Of a DNA stretch of 64,000 nt, positions 34,635 to 46,600 are shown one piece after another. Under the pieces are notes generated by a model. The model was not told the origin of the DNA. It searched no databases and saw nothing but the letters and a program-made list of their open reading frames with translations. The stretch is from Lingula anatina (lineage: Eukaryota > Brachiopoda > Lingulata > Lingulida > Lingulidae): positions 66,292 through 130,291 of the forward strand of contig NW_019775751.1 of assembly GCF_001039355.2 (NCBI RefSeq). Direction: 5' to 3'. The stretch's first letter is position 1. Every line of letters begins with the position of its first letter. Both the position numbers and the translations under genes were made by a program.

Positions 34635-36750
34635 TAAGACAGAAATATAAAGGAAAGAAAAAGTTAGGCCACTTGTAACAACAGTGCCCGATATAATATG
34701 TTTGCAGGGAAATATACCAACGAAAATTTATAATTCAGCTCACATCAAATTATTCCATCCCCTTCTCCTGTATTCTAATAGGGCCTGAAGAAATGAACAC
34801 TACCATATTAATCTTAAAAATCACAAAAACAGGTAAAGTGTTCAAAAAATTATATCCAATAAGCCTTCATATCAAATTTATATTAAAAAAGAAGTCAGAG
34901 TTTTGGGAGGTCTTAGCTTTTAATAGATTGCCATCAGGCAAGGTTGGCACGAGTCCTCTGACATATAGGACGGCTGATTCAGAACTCCCGAAGCGTTTGC
35001 GTGGGTGTTTCGATATTGGTTAAGTTCTAGCATTGCAAAATGCGTACCATATTTCAGTAGAACTCTGGGGTCGCTATGGTGCACATTTGACCACGTATCT
35101 CCTTCTAAATGAACCTAACGCAGCCGACTCAGCATTTAATAATCGGAATCCCCAGTGAGTCTTTATGGCGGGGAGTAAATCGACAAATCTGGTTCGTTAG
35201 CACAGATTTCCCTCGAGAGACACTCCATAGGCCTGCCATGCCATCTGCTGCCGAGTCACTGACGTGGATAATTTGAAATTAAACTACCCATACAGTGTCA
35301 ATCGTTTAGAACTCGAGCATGCTCTTCCGGCAGGCGTCTGTAAGTTAAACTTGCACTTTGCCAAAGAGGAAGATATTAACACATCAGCGCCTTTAGGACA
35401 ACATTCGAGAAACTGGGCTAATGCGAGTATAATAAACATATCCCCCTGAGATAAAAGGGGTGAAATGAATGGAAACGATAGAAGGGGAGTGACAACACTG
35501 AGCTAAAAGAAAGTGAAAATTTTCTGATCGTGTGTAAATTTCTATGGGGTGGGAGTTTAAGAAAGGGAAGTTTTATTTATTTATTTATTTATCTTTTAGG
35601 TTTCTTTAACTTGGCCTTATGTGCATCATCTGATTGTTTCTATTACAGCAAGCAGTAAAAAACGCTTTTTTTTCGGTAAAAGTCACGTTATTCTCTGAAC
35701 AACATGAACTACATAAAACTTTGTAAACAATGTCTTTTTTATTTGCAGCGTGGGCCTCCAGTTTACCATTGCCTGAATACAGCGAGGGGCAAGGTCCAGT
35801 GGACAACAGCGACATCTATGTATCGTTACCAGGGAATTACCGCGACAATGACGTGCCACGTGTGCGGGACATTCTGCCGTCTTTTGTTTTGGCGCGTTTG
35901 AACCAGAGGAGACCTAGTAATGCTGGTGGCTTTGCCGAGTACCTGAGGAAAAGAAAATGTCAGCCTGAATTCTTCTCTGGGACGAGCAGATGTTAAGTTA
36001 GTAAATATCGTTTTTAAAAAATGACTTTTCGAAGATGTCGCAGCTTTTGCAACGGCGATACCACATGGCCAATTTTGCCTAGATCTGTTTCTTTAAACAT
36101 GCCTTATAAATATACAATGATGCCACCTACATTCAGAACTGCACGACTGGTCCAGAAAGGACACTACGTGGAGTTGCCTTTTTGCTATGTTCTTGCAAAC
36201 AGCATATAGAGCATCCCAGATGTACAAATGTGAATTTGCCATTGCTGTATTTCATTTTCTGTATTTGCATTCTGTGTTTGTATTTTTGATTATTTGTTTC
36301 GGACGCAAAAACATACGAAGATGTACATAACATTAAAAGGCGAGATATTTCAGTACTGCGGGCTTGACTAACTGTACCCATGAGACAAGAAGCTCTGACA
36401 TCTAAGCCAACCAAATGGAAACTGCTTCCCAGACAAGAATAAAAAAGAAAAAAAAACAAGGTTGAAATAATTTTAAAAATTACTTACAGTTGTCTTTGAA
36501 AGTAAAATATTAGATTTATAGCATTGTGCTATCTTAAGTCACATTAAATGCACGCACGCTGACAATGATTTTTACTGCATGATTAAGAGTCTCTACAGGA
36601 CTGTCAGTGTGGATAATTATTGTAATTTGGTAACCAAACCTACGATAGCCCTTTTAACCGGCTTTTTGAGCTATGCTGCATCTTAAGGTCTTTTTAAACA
36701 AATATTATCTGTGTTGGATTCTACATCCTTGGGTACCTAGAGTTTACTCC
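34530..36750. repeat. 2.2 kb near-identical segment, copy 2
   Basis: Second copy, with a longer (CA)n tract (34590-34632) and an extra block of about 50 bp at 34973-35021 not present in copy 1. It contains no exon 1. Confidence 0.85.
35749..35996 (+). CDS. Second copy of precursor A exon 2
   Basis: 248 nt with intact acceptor (TTTGCAG), the same phase and the same stop. Against 33532-33779 it has two amino-acid changes (Ser to Pro in PLSEYSEG, Pro to Ser in ILPPF) and about five silent ones. The basic site and Cys-loop peptide are identical. Most likely the other allele kept in the assembly. A real duplicated or alternative last exon sharing the upstream signal exon cannot be excluded. AATAAA lies at 36438-36443. 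Confidence 0.7.
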
Positions 36751-37429
36751 GAATTGATCTAGTTGTGCGGATTTTAAACCTCCTGTGATTTTCATTCATA
36801 AAATTTTGTACATACGAACAGATACGATTTTAATCATCGATTTTTGCCCTGCTAGATGCGGAAAAATCCGTTGCATACCACCTACATCCTCAACAAAATA
36901 CAATGAAACGAGCCCCTGTGAAACAAATACTGGTAAATAAAAAAAAAATCAATGTATCTCATAAGACAGATGGAAGACAAGGAATTGATTGGCTGTTGTG
37001 TTTCTGGTTGGTTTCTTCTCCGCTGCAACTTGCTTGAACAACTAACGCAATGGCTACTTGGTCCTTATCTAATGCAATCTGAATTCTGGTGGCTGTTGAG
37101 CAATCGAATGTAACTGTGTATTCTTTGTGAAGGCATTGAGCATTGTTGTTCTCTGGCAGTTCCAGTCAACCAGGAAGTCCTTTCTCTGCCGTTTATGCCA
37201 CTTGATAACTCATAAGCAATCACGTAAAGATTCAAAATTCTGTTAATGCATTGGAACATGTTAGTTACGAGAAAAAGCCCAGGTGACTGGGAAAGGGCAT
37301 TGGGTTTAATATATCCCCGTGCTCTTTTTCCTTTTCGGGATGAGAGTGGATAAGGCACGGTTGGTGTGGATCTGTAGAAAACTTCAGTTACCAAATTCTT
37401 AAAGGAGCTCTCTATCTATCCTTCGCTTG

Positions 37430-37495
<66 letters not shown>

Positions 37496-40400
37496 TACAC
37501 ACACGGGCAGAAATCAATATAATATAAAAATGATGTTGGTGCCTAATATCAAGGATTTTTCACATTATGCAGAATCTCTATTGAAACATTGCTTTTTTTT
37601 TAAATACAGTTTGTTTTATTCACAGTTGTACTTGTGCATTATCATGCATATTTTCTATCACATTTGAATGACTGCGCCCATGCACGTGAGCGAAATCGTG
37701 CTCGTGCGCACGTGGGCATAAGTTCTCTGCCAGTATCTTGGAAAAGATTCTATGCGCCACGCAGCCAACCATGACACGAGGGGCCTGTTTCACAAAATTA
37801 CTTAAGCCCGAAAACTGGTTTAAACTTTAAGACCAAACTTATAGTCAACTTTTATACCCAAGATATATCCGTAGTGGGACAATGAAACAGAATATGATGG
37901 CTGCTTAATAACAGTTAAGAAAGTCACAGTCGTTGGTTCAGATCAGTACTACTTTCATCAACTGGTCCATTATGCATTAAGGTTGAACAGAAATACACCA
38001 AAAATTTGGTTTAAAGGCTTACACCAATTCTATGACTAAAACCAGCTACCCCTGGCGTAAAACACATTTCCACAACTTACCGTGGCATTTGTGAGAGCGA
38101 ACGACCCACCCAATCAACCTGATAGCCCATTCATCATTTATGGGCATGGCTCTCTATTTTCTACGTGTCAAATTGCAATTAGGTCCAATTACTGCGGTAA
38201 CCAAGGCGCGTGATATTGTTGTTAACTCGATGTGGACCCTTCACGGTCGGTTTAATTCTATTATGATCTTTCACATTAAAAAATGTCGTGAAGAAAGGTC
38301 ACAAAGGTCATTTTATGTCTCTACTTTCTATTAGATAATTTAAACGGGGTAGGAAAAACTTAGGTTCCATCTAAAACTTATCATCAAAAATTCTTCATAT
38401 ACTGTCTACTTAGATACCCACGTTTTCGAGAGTATTCTTATTTAATATGTGTATAATTTTGGTCAAGATTTGTGTTCTTTACCATTCTGGTATGTTTCAT
38501 TATGTGTGGCACTCTCAGCTAAATACACGTATTATAATTGATTTATGAGAAAGTCCCGTTCTTTATATTATTGGATTTTGAAATACCACTCTGAAAAAAG
38601 CGATTATGGAGTATTTAGAAAAGCTGCTTTAATGTTTCAGGCACCATGTGCGAACTTGTACATTTTTTCGGAATAAATATATACCGAATCAGCAATATTT
38701 CTACGTATTTCAACTCACCTATTTATCTTTGAGGTGACGCAGCAACCGTTAAATAAAATGAGTTCTGAGGGTTATTTAACCAGTCCTTATTCAAGAAATG
38801 GCCATTTGTGAAAAAGAAAGCCCAAATTAACGATTCGAGACGGGAGGGGGGGGGGGGATCAAATTCACAGTGCGAGCGATTATTAAGCATAAAGCAACAT
38901 TAAGAGTTCTCTGTGGTCAAAATGTAAATCTTTCGAACTTACCAAACCGATGCTCAATGTATTTTTTTCATGCGAATCAAACAGGTCCGAAAAAAATCAA
39001 TTTTCCTAAAAAAATGTTAAGCATTAATCAGTCCCTAAATACCTGTTTAGCCTAAAAGCAAAATGTTTCATGTGTCATCAAGTTCAAAACAAGAAATTTT
39101 TTACAACATTCCATACAATAGAAATAGGATTGCATGGTCATAATATCGAGAGGCACTGTCACATAAACGAAATAGCGGTTGTCAATAAATAAAAGATCTC
39201 CTATCAATCCGACGCGCGGAATAACACAACCACAACCCTGATCACATTAAACTGTCCTAAACACGCAGAAAAATACCAATTTAGGACAAAAGATCTAGTT
39301 GGGATATGAATCCTCGCGGTAAAAGACCCCAGGGGAACAAAACGCTCTCGATTCGAATTCCATTAACTAAATTGCCTGCCTGCCCGCACCCGAGAAAAGT
39401 GATGACAGAATTGCGGCGAAACAATTATTATCGTTAAAATATTGATGAAACACTATTTGCGATGGTTCCGTGCTATAGATCAGGGCTGTCAATTAAGTAT
39501 TAGGCGTTAAGAGATAAAAAGATGATTACTAAGTAATGGGGATGAGCAGGGAAATACGGAGTGGCAAAAGTTTGTAATCGCTTGTTGATACGTATGTGGT
39601 TTTCATATCTATTTATCCCATTTGTCTATCTATCTGTTCTCTGTCGGTCTATCTGCTTGCCTAACTGTCTCTCCACAACAACAACCTAAATATTGGGTGC
39701 ACCATGGACACAATTATCTATAATTTAGTTGTACAGAAATTCGTAATGAACCGAATTAGGTATCTGTCCTTCCTTTTTCCACTGAATCCCACCGCCGAGG
39801 ATGTTCATCTACAGATAATGGGGTGGCTTCCTTTGCCAATTGTTCTCTCAAGAAAGGAGATCGTCCTGCCAATCTACTGATACACATAAGCTTTCTTTCT
39901 CGTCGTATTTAAGAAATATGGAATTGTCCGACTGAGGCTTCAGTCCGCTTCATATCCTTCTCCGCGGTTTGATAAGAAAGAAAGCTATTTCCCAAAGCTA
40001 AGCATGATCTTTAGCCTCTGTGCATGTGTTCACTAAGGTCACCCCAGTGTTTAACATTCCCAAGTACAGATTCATTAATTCATGGTTTCTTTGCTGTACC
40101 TGGTAAGTTATTATAAATCATATATCATAAATAAAAATGCGATGGTACATGATAAATTTATTATCTTAAATATAACAAAATGGATAGACAGTGAGCTACA
40201 TGAAATCTCCATTCCTCGGTTATTGTCCAAAGGTCAGTATCAAAGAGAACCCAGTTTGAAATGTCGTCTACAACATCTGAAGCTGGTTTGCACAAGGAGT
40301 TATAACTCCTTGGTTTGCATAAGCTTGCATTGAAGACCTTGAAAAAATGCTGTCACGAAGTGATTAGAAGGCTTTAATTTCGCAGGAAAAATAAATAGGC

Positions 40401-42990
40401 GAATCCGAAATTTATGTCTACAATTAGAAATGCAATATTAAGTATTCATCGATTTCTACACACATCAAAAAGAACAAATGTGTTGTGATTTAAAGGGATC
40501 ATTACGGAATAAAGCCAGACATTAATTTAAATGTCAATTTAAGTGTAAAAACATTCAAAATGAAGGCATACTCGCGATGTTGCAATTACCAAAACGATAG
40601 CTAGCTGTAACGGAGAGGAGTAATGAATCAACGGTCTCTTTCATAATCTGTTGCACATAGATCTCTTCACTACTTTCAAATATTTATGTAAAACGGCTTA
40701 GTCATTCAATCATAAACACAATGACAACTTGACCATTAATGGGATCAGCGGGTGAAGAAGAAGAATGGAGGGTGGACAGAATGGGGCGAGGGGATTGAAA
40801 GCCTTGACGCTTTTCTGTTTAAATCGGCTGTTTTATAGCCTGTCCTTTTTACTGATCATCAATCCCCCTTTTTTGCCATAATTCAGTTTAAATGTAGTGT
40901 AATTCTTGGGAACACCAGGTTATATATAACAAAACGTAAAAGGCATGCGTTATAACGATAGTTTCAGTCCTTGTTTTATTCTTTGGCTTTATCATACATG
41001 TATTTTGCGAAGCAGACAACAACACTTGGTAACTACTGCTCCTCAAACATCTTTACCCTTGGTCCATCACGGTCTTTAGAAGGTCCAAATTGAAATGGCG
41101 TGTAAAATCGGTACATGTTGTTCCAGCATTGTCAGTTAACCAAACAGTCTATCAAGCATTTAGAACCCGTTCCTAATATATTATGCGTTACGAAATACAG
41201 CATGCCTCTATTAGTCTATATGAACACAGTCCAGGACGAGCCGTTTGATGTTTTACAATAATAGCAGCTTCACTTTACCGATACTGTTTGTAAAAAGCCC
41301 GACATGGTTTTTGAACAAAATTGTACTTAATTTGCTTAATTGACCCAGGGGTAAGTTTTCGCGTGTAAGAATTTGAATTGTGATTCAATTTACCAATTAA
41401 TTTGTTACACGATGGGCCTTTTCACAAATTTACCCGTTAGACAGAGTCCATGAATTAAAACGGCGTGTATTCAGTGAATTGTATGGAAAACGTGTAATGG
41501 AACCGTCCCATAGGGTGATTAGTTTAAGGCTATAAGACCCTGAACAGGGATGATTTACCTAAAACTGTTCTAAACTGATAACAGGAAGTCGACGGCTTGA
41601 ACACCCCATTTTAAACATTTCAACCTTTAGTTGTTGTTTGACTCCGATGTTGAATGAAGAAAATAATCAAGTTTGTTGCAGCCAATACATCTGAAATAGC
41701 TAGTGACAGCATACATTATAGGCCACAAAGTGCACATAGTTCTCCATGAAGTTAAACCATAAAACTAAAATCTTCTCTAGTCGTGGGAATAAGTATTTGT
41801 TAATTTTGGTTAAAGTTAAATTCGGCACGGTTTCTCATCCTCATATCTAAGTTCACAAGCTGGTGCAGGGATGGGCGGTTTCTCATGGCATCTCAAAATC
41901 AAAACGAAAAGGTGTACAAAACTACTCTTGTGGGTTGTTTGCCAGATTCTTCTCCACAGTCTACACCCATTCCAAGGGTAATTTTAAGTCGGTTCCAGTT
42001 ATCAACTGGTAAAAATCATGATTGATACATATTACTGTAATGTTTAGAACCCAATAGCCTTGTTGTTTAGTAGTAAGGGAATGCAGTAGTATCAAATGCA
42101 TGGTCATTTTTGCCTGATCATTGTCAGGAATAATTAAATTAGAACAGATAAAAGGATGTATTAGACTAAACTAATAATGCCCGTATGTATAATGGAAGAA
42201 TTCAACCTTTAACAAAAAAAAAAAAAAAACATTGCATTTCATGAAAAAGATCGAAAAAAATTCAGAGCGAAGATTTGGCACTGTTTATCATGTAGTGTAG
42301 GTAACTCGTCATAAGGCCAAGTTTTTTCCAAAAATGGGTGAGAAATTTTAAACAAATTTCTTGAAACTACAGCACGTGCTATTTTTAGAAGAGGGGATCT
42401 GCGTTCGAAAAGTTAGTGTAATGACGTAGACTCCATATTTAGAAGTCATAAAATATTGCATACATCATGAAATACTGAAAGAGCAAAACGATGTAGTTCC
42501 CGTAAGTGACTAACTGTGCAAACGCCTCCCCCGTAGCTGCTTTTATTAGTAATCATGAACCTACTCAAATCACCAAAATAACTATAATGCTAGCCCTCTT
42601 GTGACCGGCCATCTCTGTTAGATGTGATGCCCGCTGCGGCACTAAGTATAATCATGCTCAATGTTCTCGAAATCTGCCATTTTATTTGATTGCCACCAGA
42701 ACTCACTACAGACTCGATGCGTCTTCTCTCCTAGTACAGAACAGCACTCTGTTGTCGTGCCGTTCACGGTAAATTTGCTCTCCATTTACCGTTAAGTAAC
42801 GCTTTTAGTCCGTGCCAAGAGAGACGCTGGTAACGCGTTTAACTTGAGGAGCAGTCTCAGTGGGATTCAATTAATCTCTGTAGCGCGTCCCAAGTTGCGT
42901 TTCGATACCGCGATAACAGATGTTTTGTAGCAGTTTTATTCACACCCTAAATCATGATATATGTTAATATGATAAGATGTGCTATCCTTC
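36751..42990. other. Intergenic DNA; no gene seen
   Basis: About 6 kb of AT-rich DNA without supportable coding exons or RNA genes. It contains a (CT)n-(AC)n compound microsatellite at 37430-37489 and short poly(A)/poly(G) runs. Confidence 0.45.
37430..37489. repeat. (CT)n(AC)n compound microsatellite
   Basis: About 14 CT units run directly into about 16 AC units. Confidence 0.95.
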
Positions 42991-42999
42991 ACGACCTGT

Positions 43000-43210
43000 C
43001 ACGTGGGGATTGAACACGAGTAAGTAATTGCCCCGCCCCCTGCATGGCCACTCATTGGCAGGACACCACGTGGTATAAGTTTGGTTTCCACGTGGTATTG
43101 GTGAGTTCGACTTCGGAGCGCCTCCAACAGGTACATTGAGGACGCTTTTAAGCAAACAACCATTGTATCCTAATGTACATGTCTTGGTGGAAACACTCGT
43201 CCTGACGTCA
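43000..43210. promoter_or_regulatory. E-box cluster, GC box and CRE upstream of precursor B
   Basis: CACGTG occurs at 43000-43005, 43067-43072 and 43089-43094. The last two sit in identical CCACGTGGTAT blocks 22 bp apart, two helical turns. CCCCGCCCCC lies near 43031. A perfect palindromic CRE, TGACGTCA, lies at 43203-43210. All are 290-500 bp upstream of the TATA box. Confidence 0.55.
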
Positions 43211-43495
43211 TACCCATTTCTAAAACATGTCGATCCAGGACCGACTTGGGGTCAAACCTACTTTGCCAGTGTAGACATCTAGAGTGACACGCGTGGTCGA
43301 TGAGCTGATGCATTGCCCAACGCGAGCTGGTAGTTGCTCAAACACAATAACTAACTTTGTAACTCTAACCATTGTCAAGGTATTCCGGAGACGAGTGTCA
43401 TCCGGGGGATTATTTTTTTTTCTGGGGACTGATTCTGTGGCGTGTCACATTATCGTTAATTAGAGCTGAGGCGACTAACGAGACACATTAATTGG

Positions 43496-43695
43496 TATAA
43501 AGGAGATACCCCGAGTTGTAACCGACACACACGTAATAAGAGAGAGTGAAAAGAGAGACAGAGAGAGAGAGATAAAGAGGGAGAAACAACCCGTAGCGTG
43601 CATTTGATTTCGTAGGTTTTTTCGTAGACCGTGTGAGGAGGTAACGTTTAGAAGGTCACAGTGATATAAAGAAGAACATTTTAAAGGTTTTTAAT
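43496..43695 (+). promoter_or_regulatory. TATA box and 5' UTR of precursor B
   Basis: GGTATAAAGG places TATAAAG at 43496-43502, with the expected start near 43527. The leader contains a GA-rich tract (43543-43580) and no ATG before 43696. Confidence 0.6.
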
Positions 43696-46600
43696 ATGCA
43701 GACTTTTAACGCGACATCGTGGAGCATCGGGGTGTGCCTCCTTGCTGTTCTGTACCTCATATATTGTACAGGTAAGTCCTCTGATTTCCCGTATAGTTAT
43801 GTTATTTATTGTTATATATTGGAGACCAAAAAGGATTTTTCTTAACCAGAAGTGTAAAATCTGTGTACAACCCTTGTTGCATTTTGATTCAATTTGGATT
43901 TTATATTCCTGATATTTGATAACTTTTGCATAAGTCAGAATACGAAATTGTCATTTTTCCTTTAGTTACTTGTTCTTATATGTTGTGCGATCATTAGCAG
44001 ACTGTTAGACCAAATTAGATATATAAGCTGACGCTGCAGTCTTCTAGGTTAACGACGAATTTAACAGGAACGAGTCACTACGATGAACAATGTCATTACG
44101 CAAGTAAGCATTGTTAATTTTCTTCGCTCGAAAGCAGAAATCAGAAATACTAATGCTTCCTCTTAAAAAGAATGCATCGACTTTCAAAGACGAATCATTT
44201 TCGATACAGATCTGCTACATAATCTTACAACATATTTCACGGAATAAAACTAATGTCATTGGTCAACACCAAACACGTTTTATTTGAAATGACGTGCTGA
44301 TTCTGCTTTGAAAAGAAAAACATCCTTGGGTCGAAGTTAGATAGCGGGAAAAGGACAGAAAATTAAAGATCTAGAATCAGATGTGATTATATAAACTATA
44401 TGGCATTTTAAGGAGAACAACCAAACGTAACCAGGCCTGTGAATAATATCAGAGACCCGTTTCACAAATGCACTTTAATCTGCAAATTAGTGCAAAAGTT
44501 TAGACTCCATTTTTAGTCCACTTTGATTCAAGATAAATCAGTAGTATAGTGTCCCAACTGAGGAATCACGGCGCCCGTTTTATTACAAGAAAGACAAGGG
44601 TAATGTTTGTTAACGTCACCCTCTTTATTCAAGTGGGTTTTCCTAAACTGAAATGTCTCAATTTGAATTTAAATGAAGAGCAATTTAAAACCAACTATTC
44701 TTTTGTGACATTAACCACAGGAAACAACGACGCCGAAAACAGCTCACAAAAAGGACACCGTCATCGTTGAAACATTTTCGAGCATGTTCTGTGTTTTATC
44801 AGCACTTTCGTTGACATTCACGCCACACAGTGAACCCAAGCCTAATCTATTACGTCACAAAACATTTCAAGTAATAAATCCAATATGAATGCATCAAGAT
44901 AGTCGTGGGCGGACTTTAAAGATGACCACTTATGGGCAAATATGAGTTAGGTACTTGCCAATAACGTCCACCTTATCCCACATACAAGAGCAAATTATAT
45001 CCCGGCTGCTCATCAATAAAATACCGCTCTTGTTGTAACGAGTACTTATTGACCAGGAGGGTATTTGGGTTTGGTTGGGTGCATCTCACTATACATGATT
45101 GTTTCCCACGCACAGGCTGGGTGGAGCACTTTCTTTAATTGTCACGAGGGTAGTAAGTCTCCGTAACACAGCATGCACTACCTATTAGCGCGTGTGCATA
45201 GTATTAATGCATAGTACATCATATTTGCGCATACCCTCTGAGTAATTGCCTTTTCAACGCTCAATTATATGACGTTATTAATTGTTCAGATGTTCGATAT
45301 TTCCATTTTGATTTTATAGTGTTTAGTAAATAGGGTTTCGTCATTTAAGAACCAAACTCGCCAAGCAGTTGCACGTTAAGAAGTAGACGCGAAGTCGTCT
45401 CTATCAAATCCTTGCAGACGGCGATCTTTGATCCCACAGTTGGTAATTTGTTATCCGACTATCCCAGAAGAAAAGTTCTTCAAAGCTTTCTAAATCAAGT
45501 CGGCTTTGCGATTTCGCCAGCATTCGTGGACCATAACAATTCATGGTATTCCTGGTGGATTTCCTGCACTTACTAACCGGCTTGATAATTATAATGAATA
45601 CGTTTGCTCTTGACATCAACGCTTCAAGTCATGAAGCTAACGAGCAGGAATTATGGAATGACCATATCATAACTTCAAGGTCAAGGAAGATAAAATCAGC
45701 TCTCTGTGTATAAGGCATTGAATTGAAGTTGCCTCTTGCAGGTCTTGAAAGTACCAAAATACATTCATTTTTTAAAAGGACATACATGTCACAAGTGTTG
45801 TACATGGGGTGTGTAGTAAGGCCTATGTCATCTTCGGTCCTTCTCATTGCTAAGCATATTAAATGTGGTATGCTGGTGGTCTCTTCAAAGCTTTTTGCAG
45901 AAATAAAATATTATCGCTTTAACAAATTTCTTTTAGAAACATATAATTTTAAAAACGTACTGTGAAATAAAATGGAAGATTTTTCTCAGAAAACGTGTTT
46001 AATAAAGCCGCTGGTGGTGAAATCAATCCTAATGTGAAATACTTTAATATACTTTGTAAAGCCCTTTCAAATGTGGGTTTTCTGCAAAGATTTTGAAAAG
46101 TTTGAGTTTCACTTATGCAGTTATAGCAGACGGCAAATCATTCATACGAATGGTGATGTTGACTATTGTTATACAGACATTCTTCACTTTTTTGGCGTTT
46201 TATAAAAACTTAAAAACCACATGGCGACTGGTTTTGAAAATACCAACCAAACACCACTGATAGAAATGCCACTTTCATCATTTTGTTGTATATTTCCGCG
46301 CCACCTCTGATAGAAAAAGAAAGGAGGAACATACGAAAATTAATCAATCAAATATAAATAATAGAATTACAATATAAATTATAAAATATAAATAATAAAT
46401 AAGTGTTTTGCGCATGCCCTACCTTGGCATCTGCCCAAATATCTCTGCGCACGTGATTCTTTTGTAAAATTGAAATGCATCCTGGCATACACTGAGTATA
46501 ACACGACAATAAATGTGGTCAATGAAGACCAAAAGATCGACGATGTGGCTTATTTGTTTTAAACTCTCTGAAGTCCCTTGGTATACTTAGCAACTTTAAT

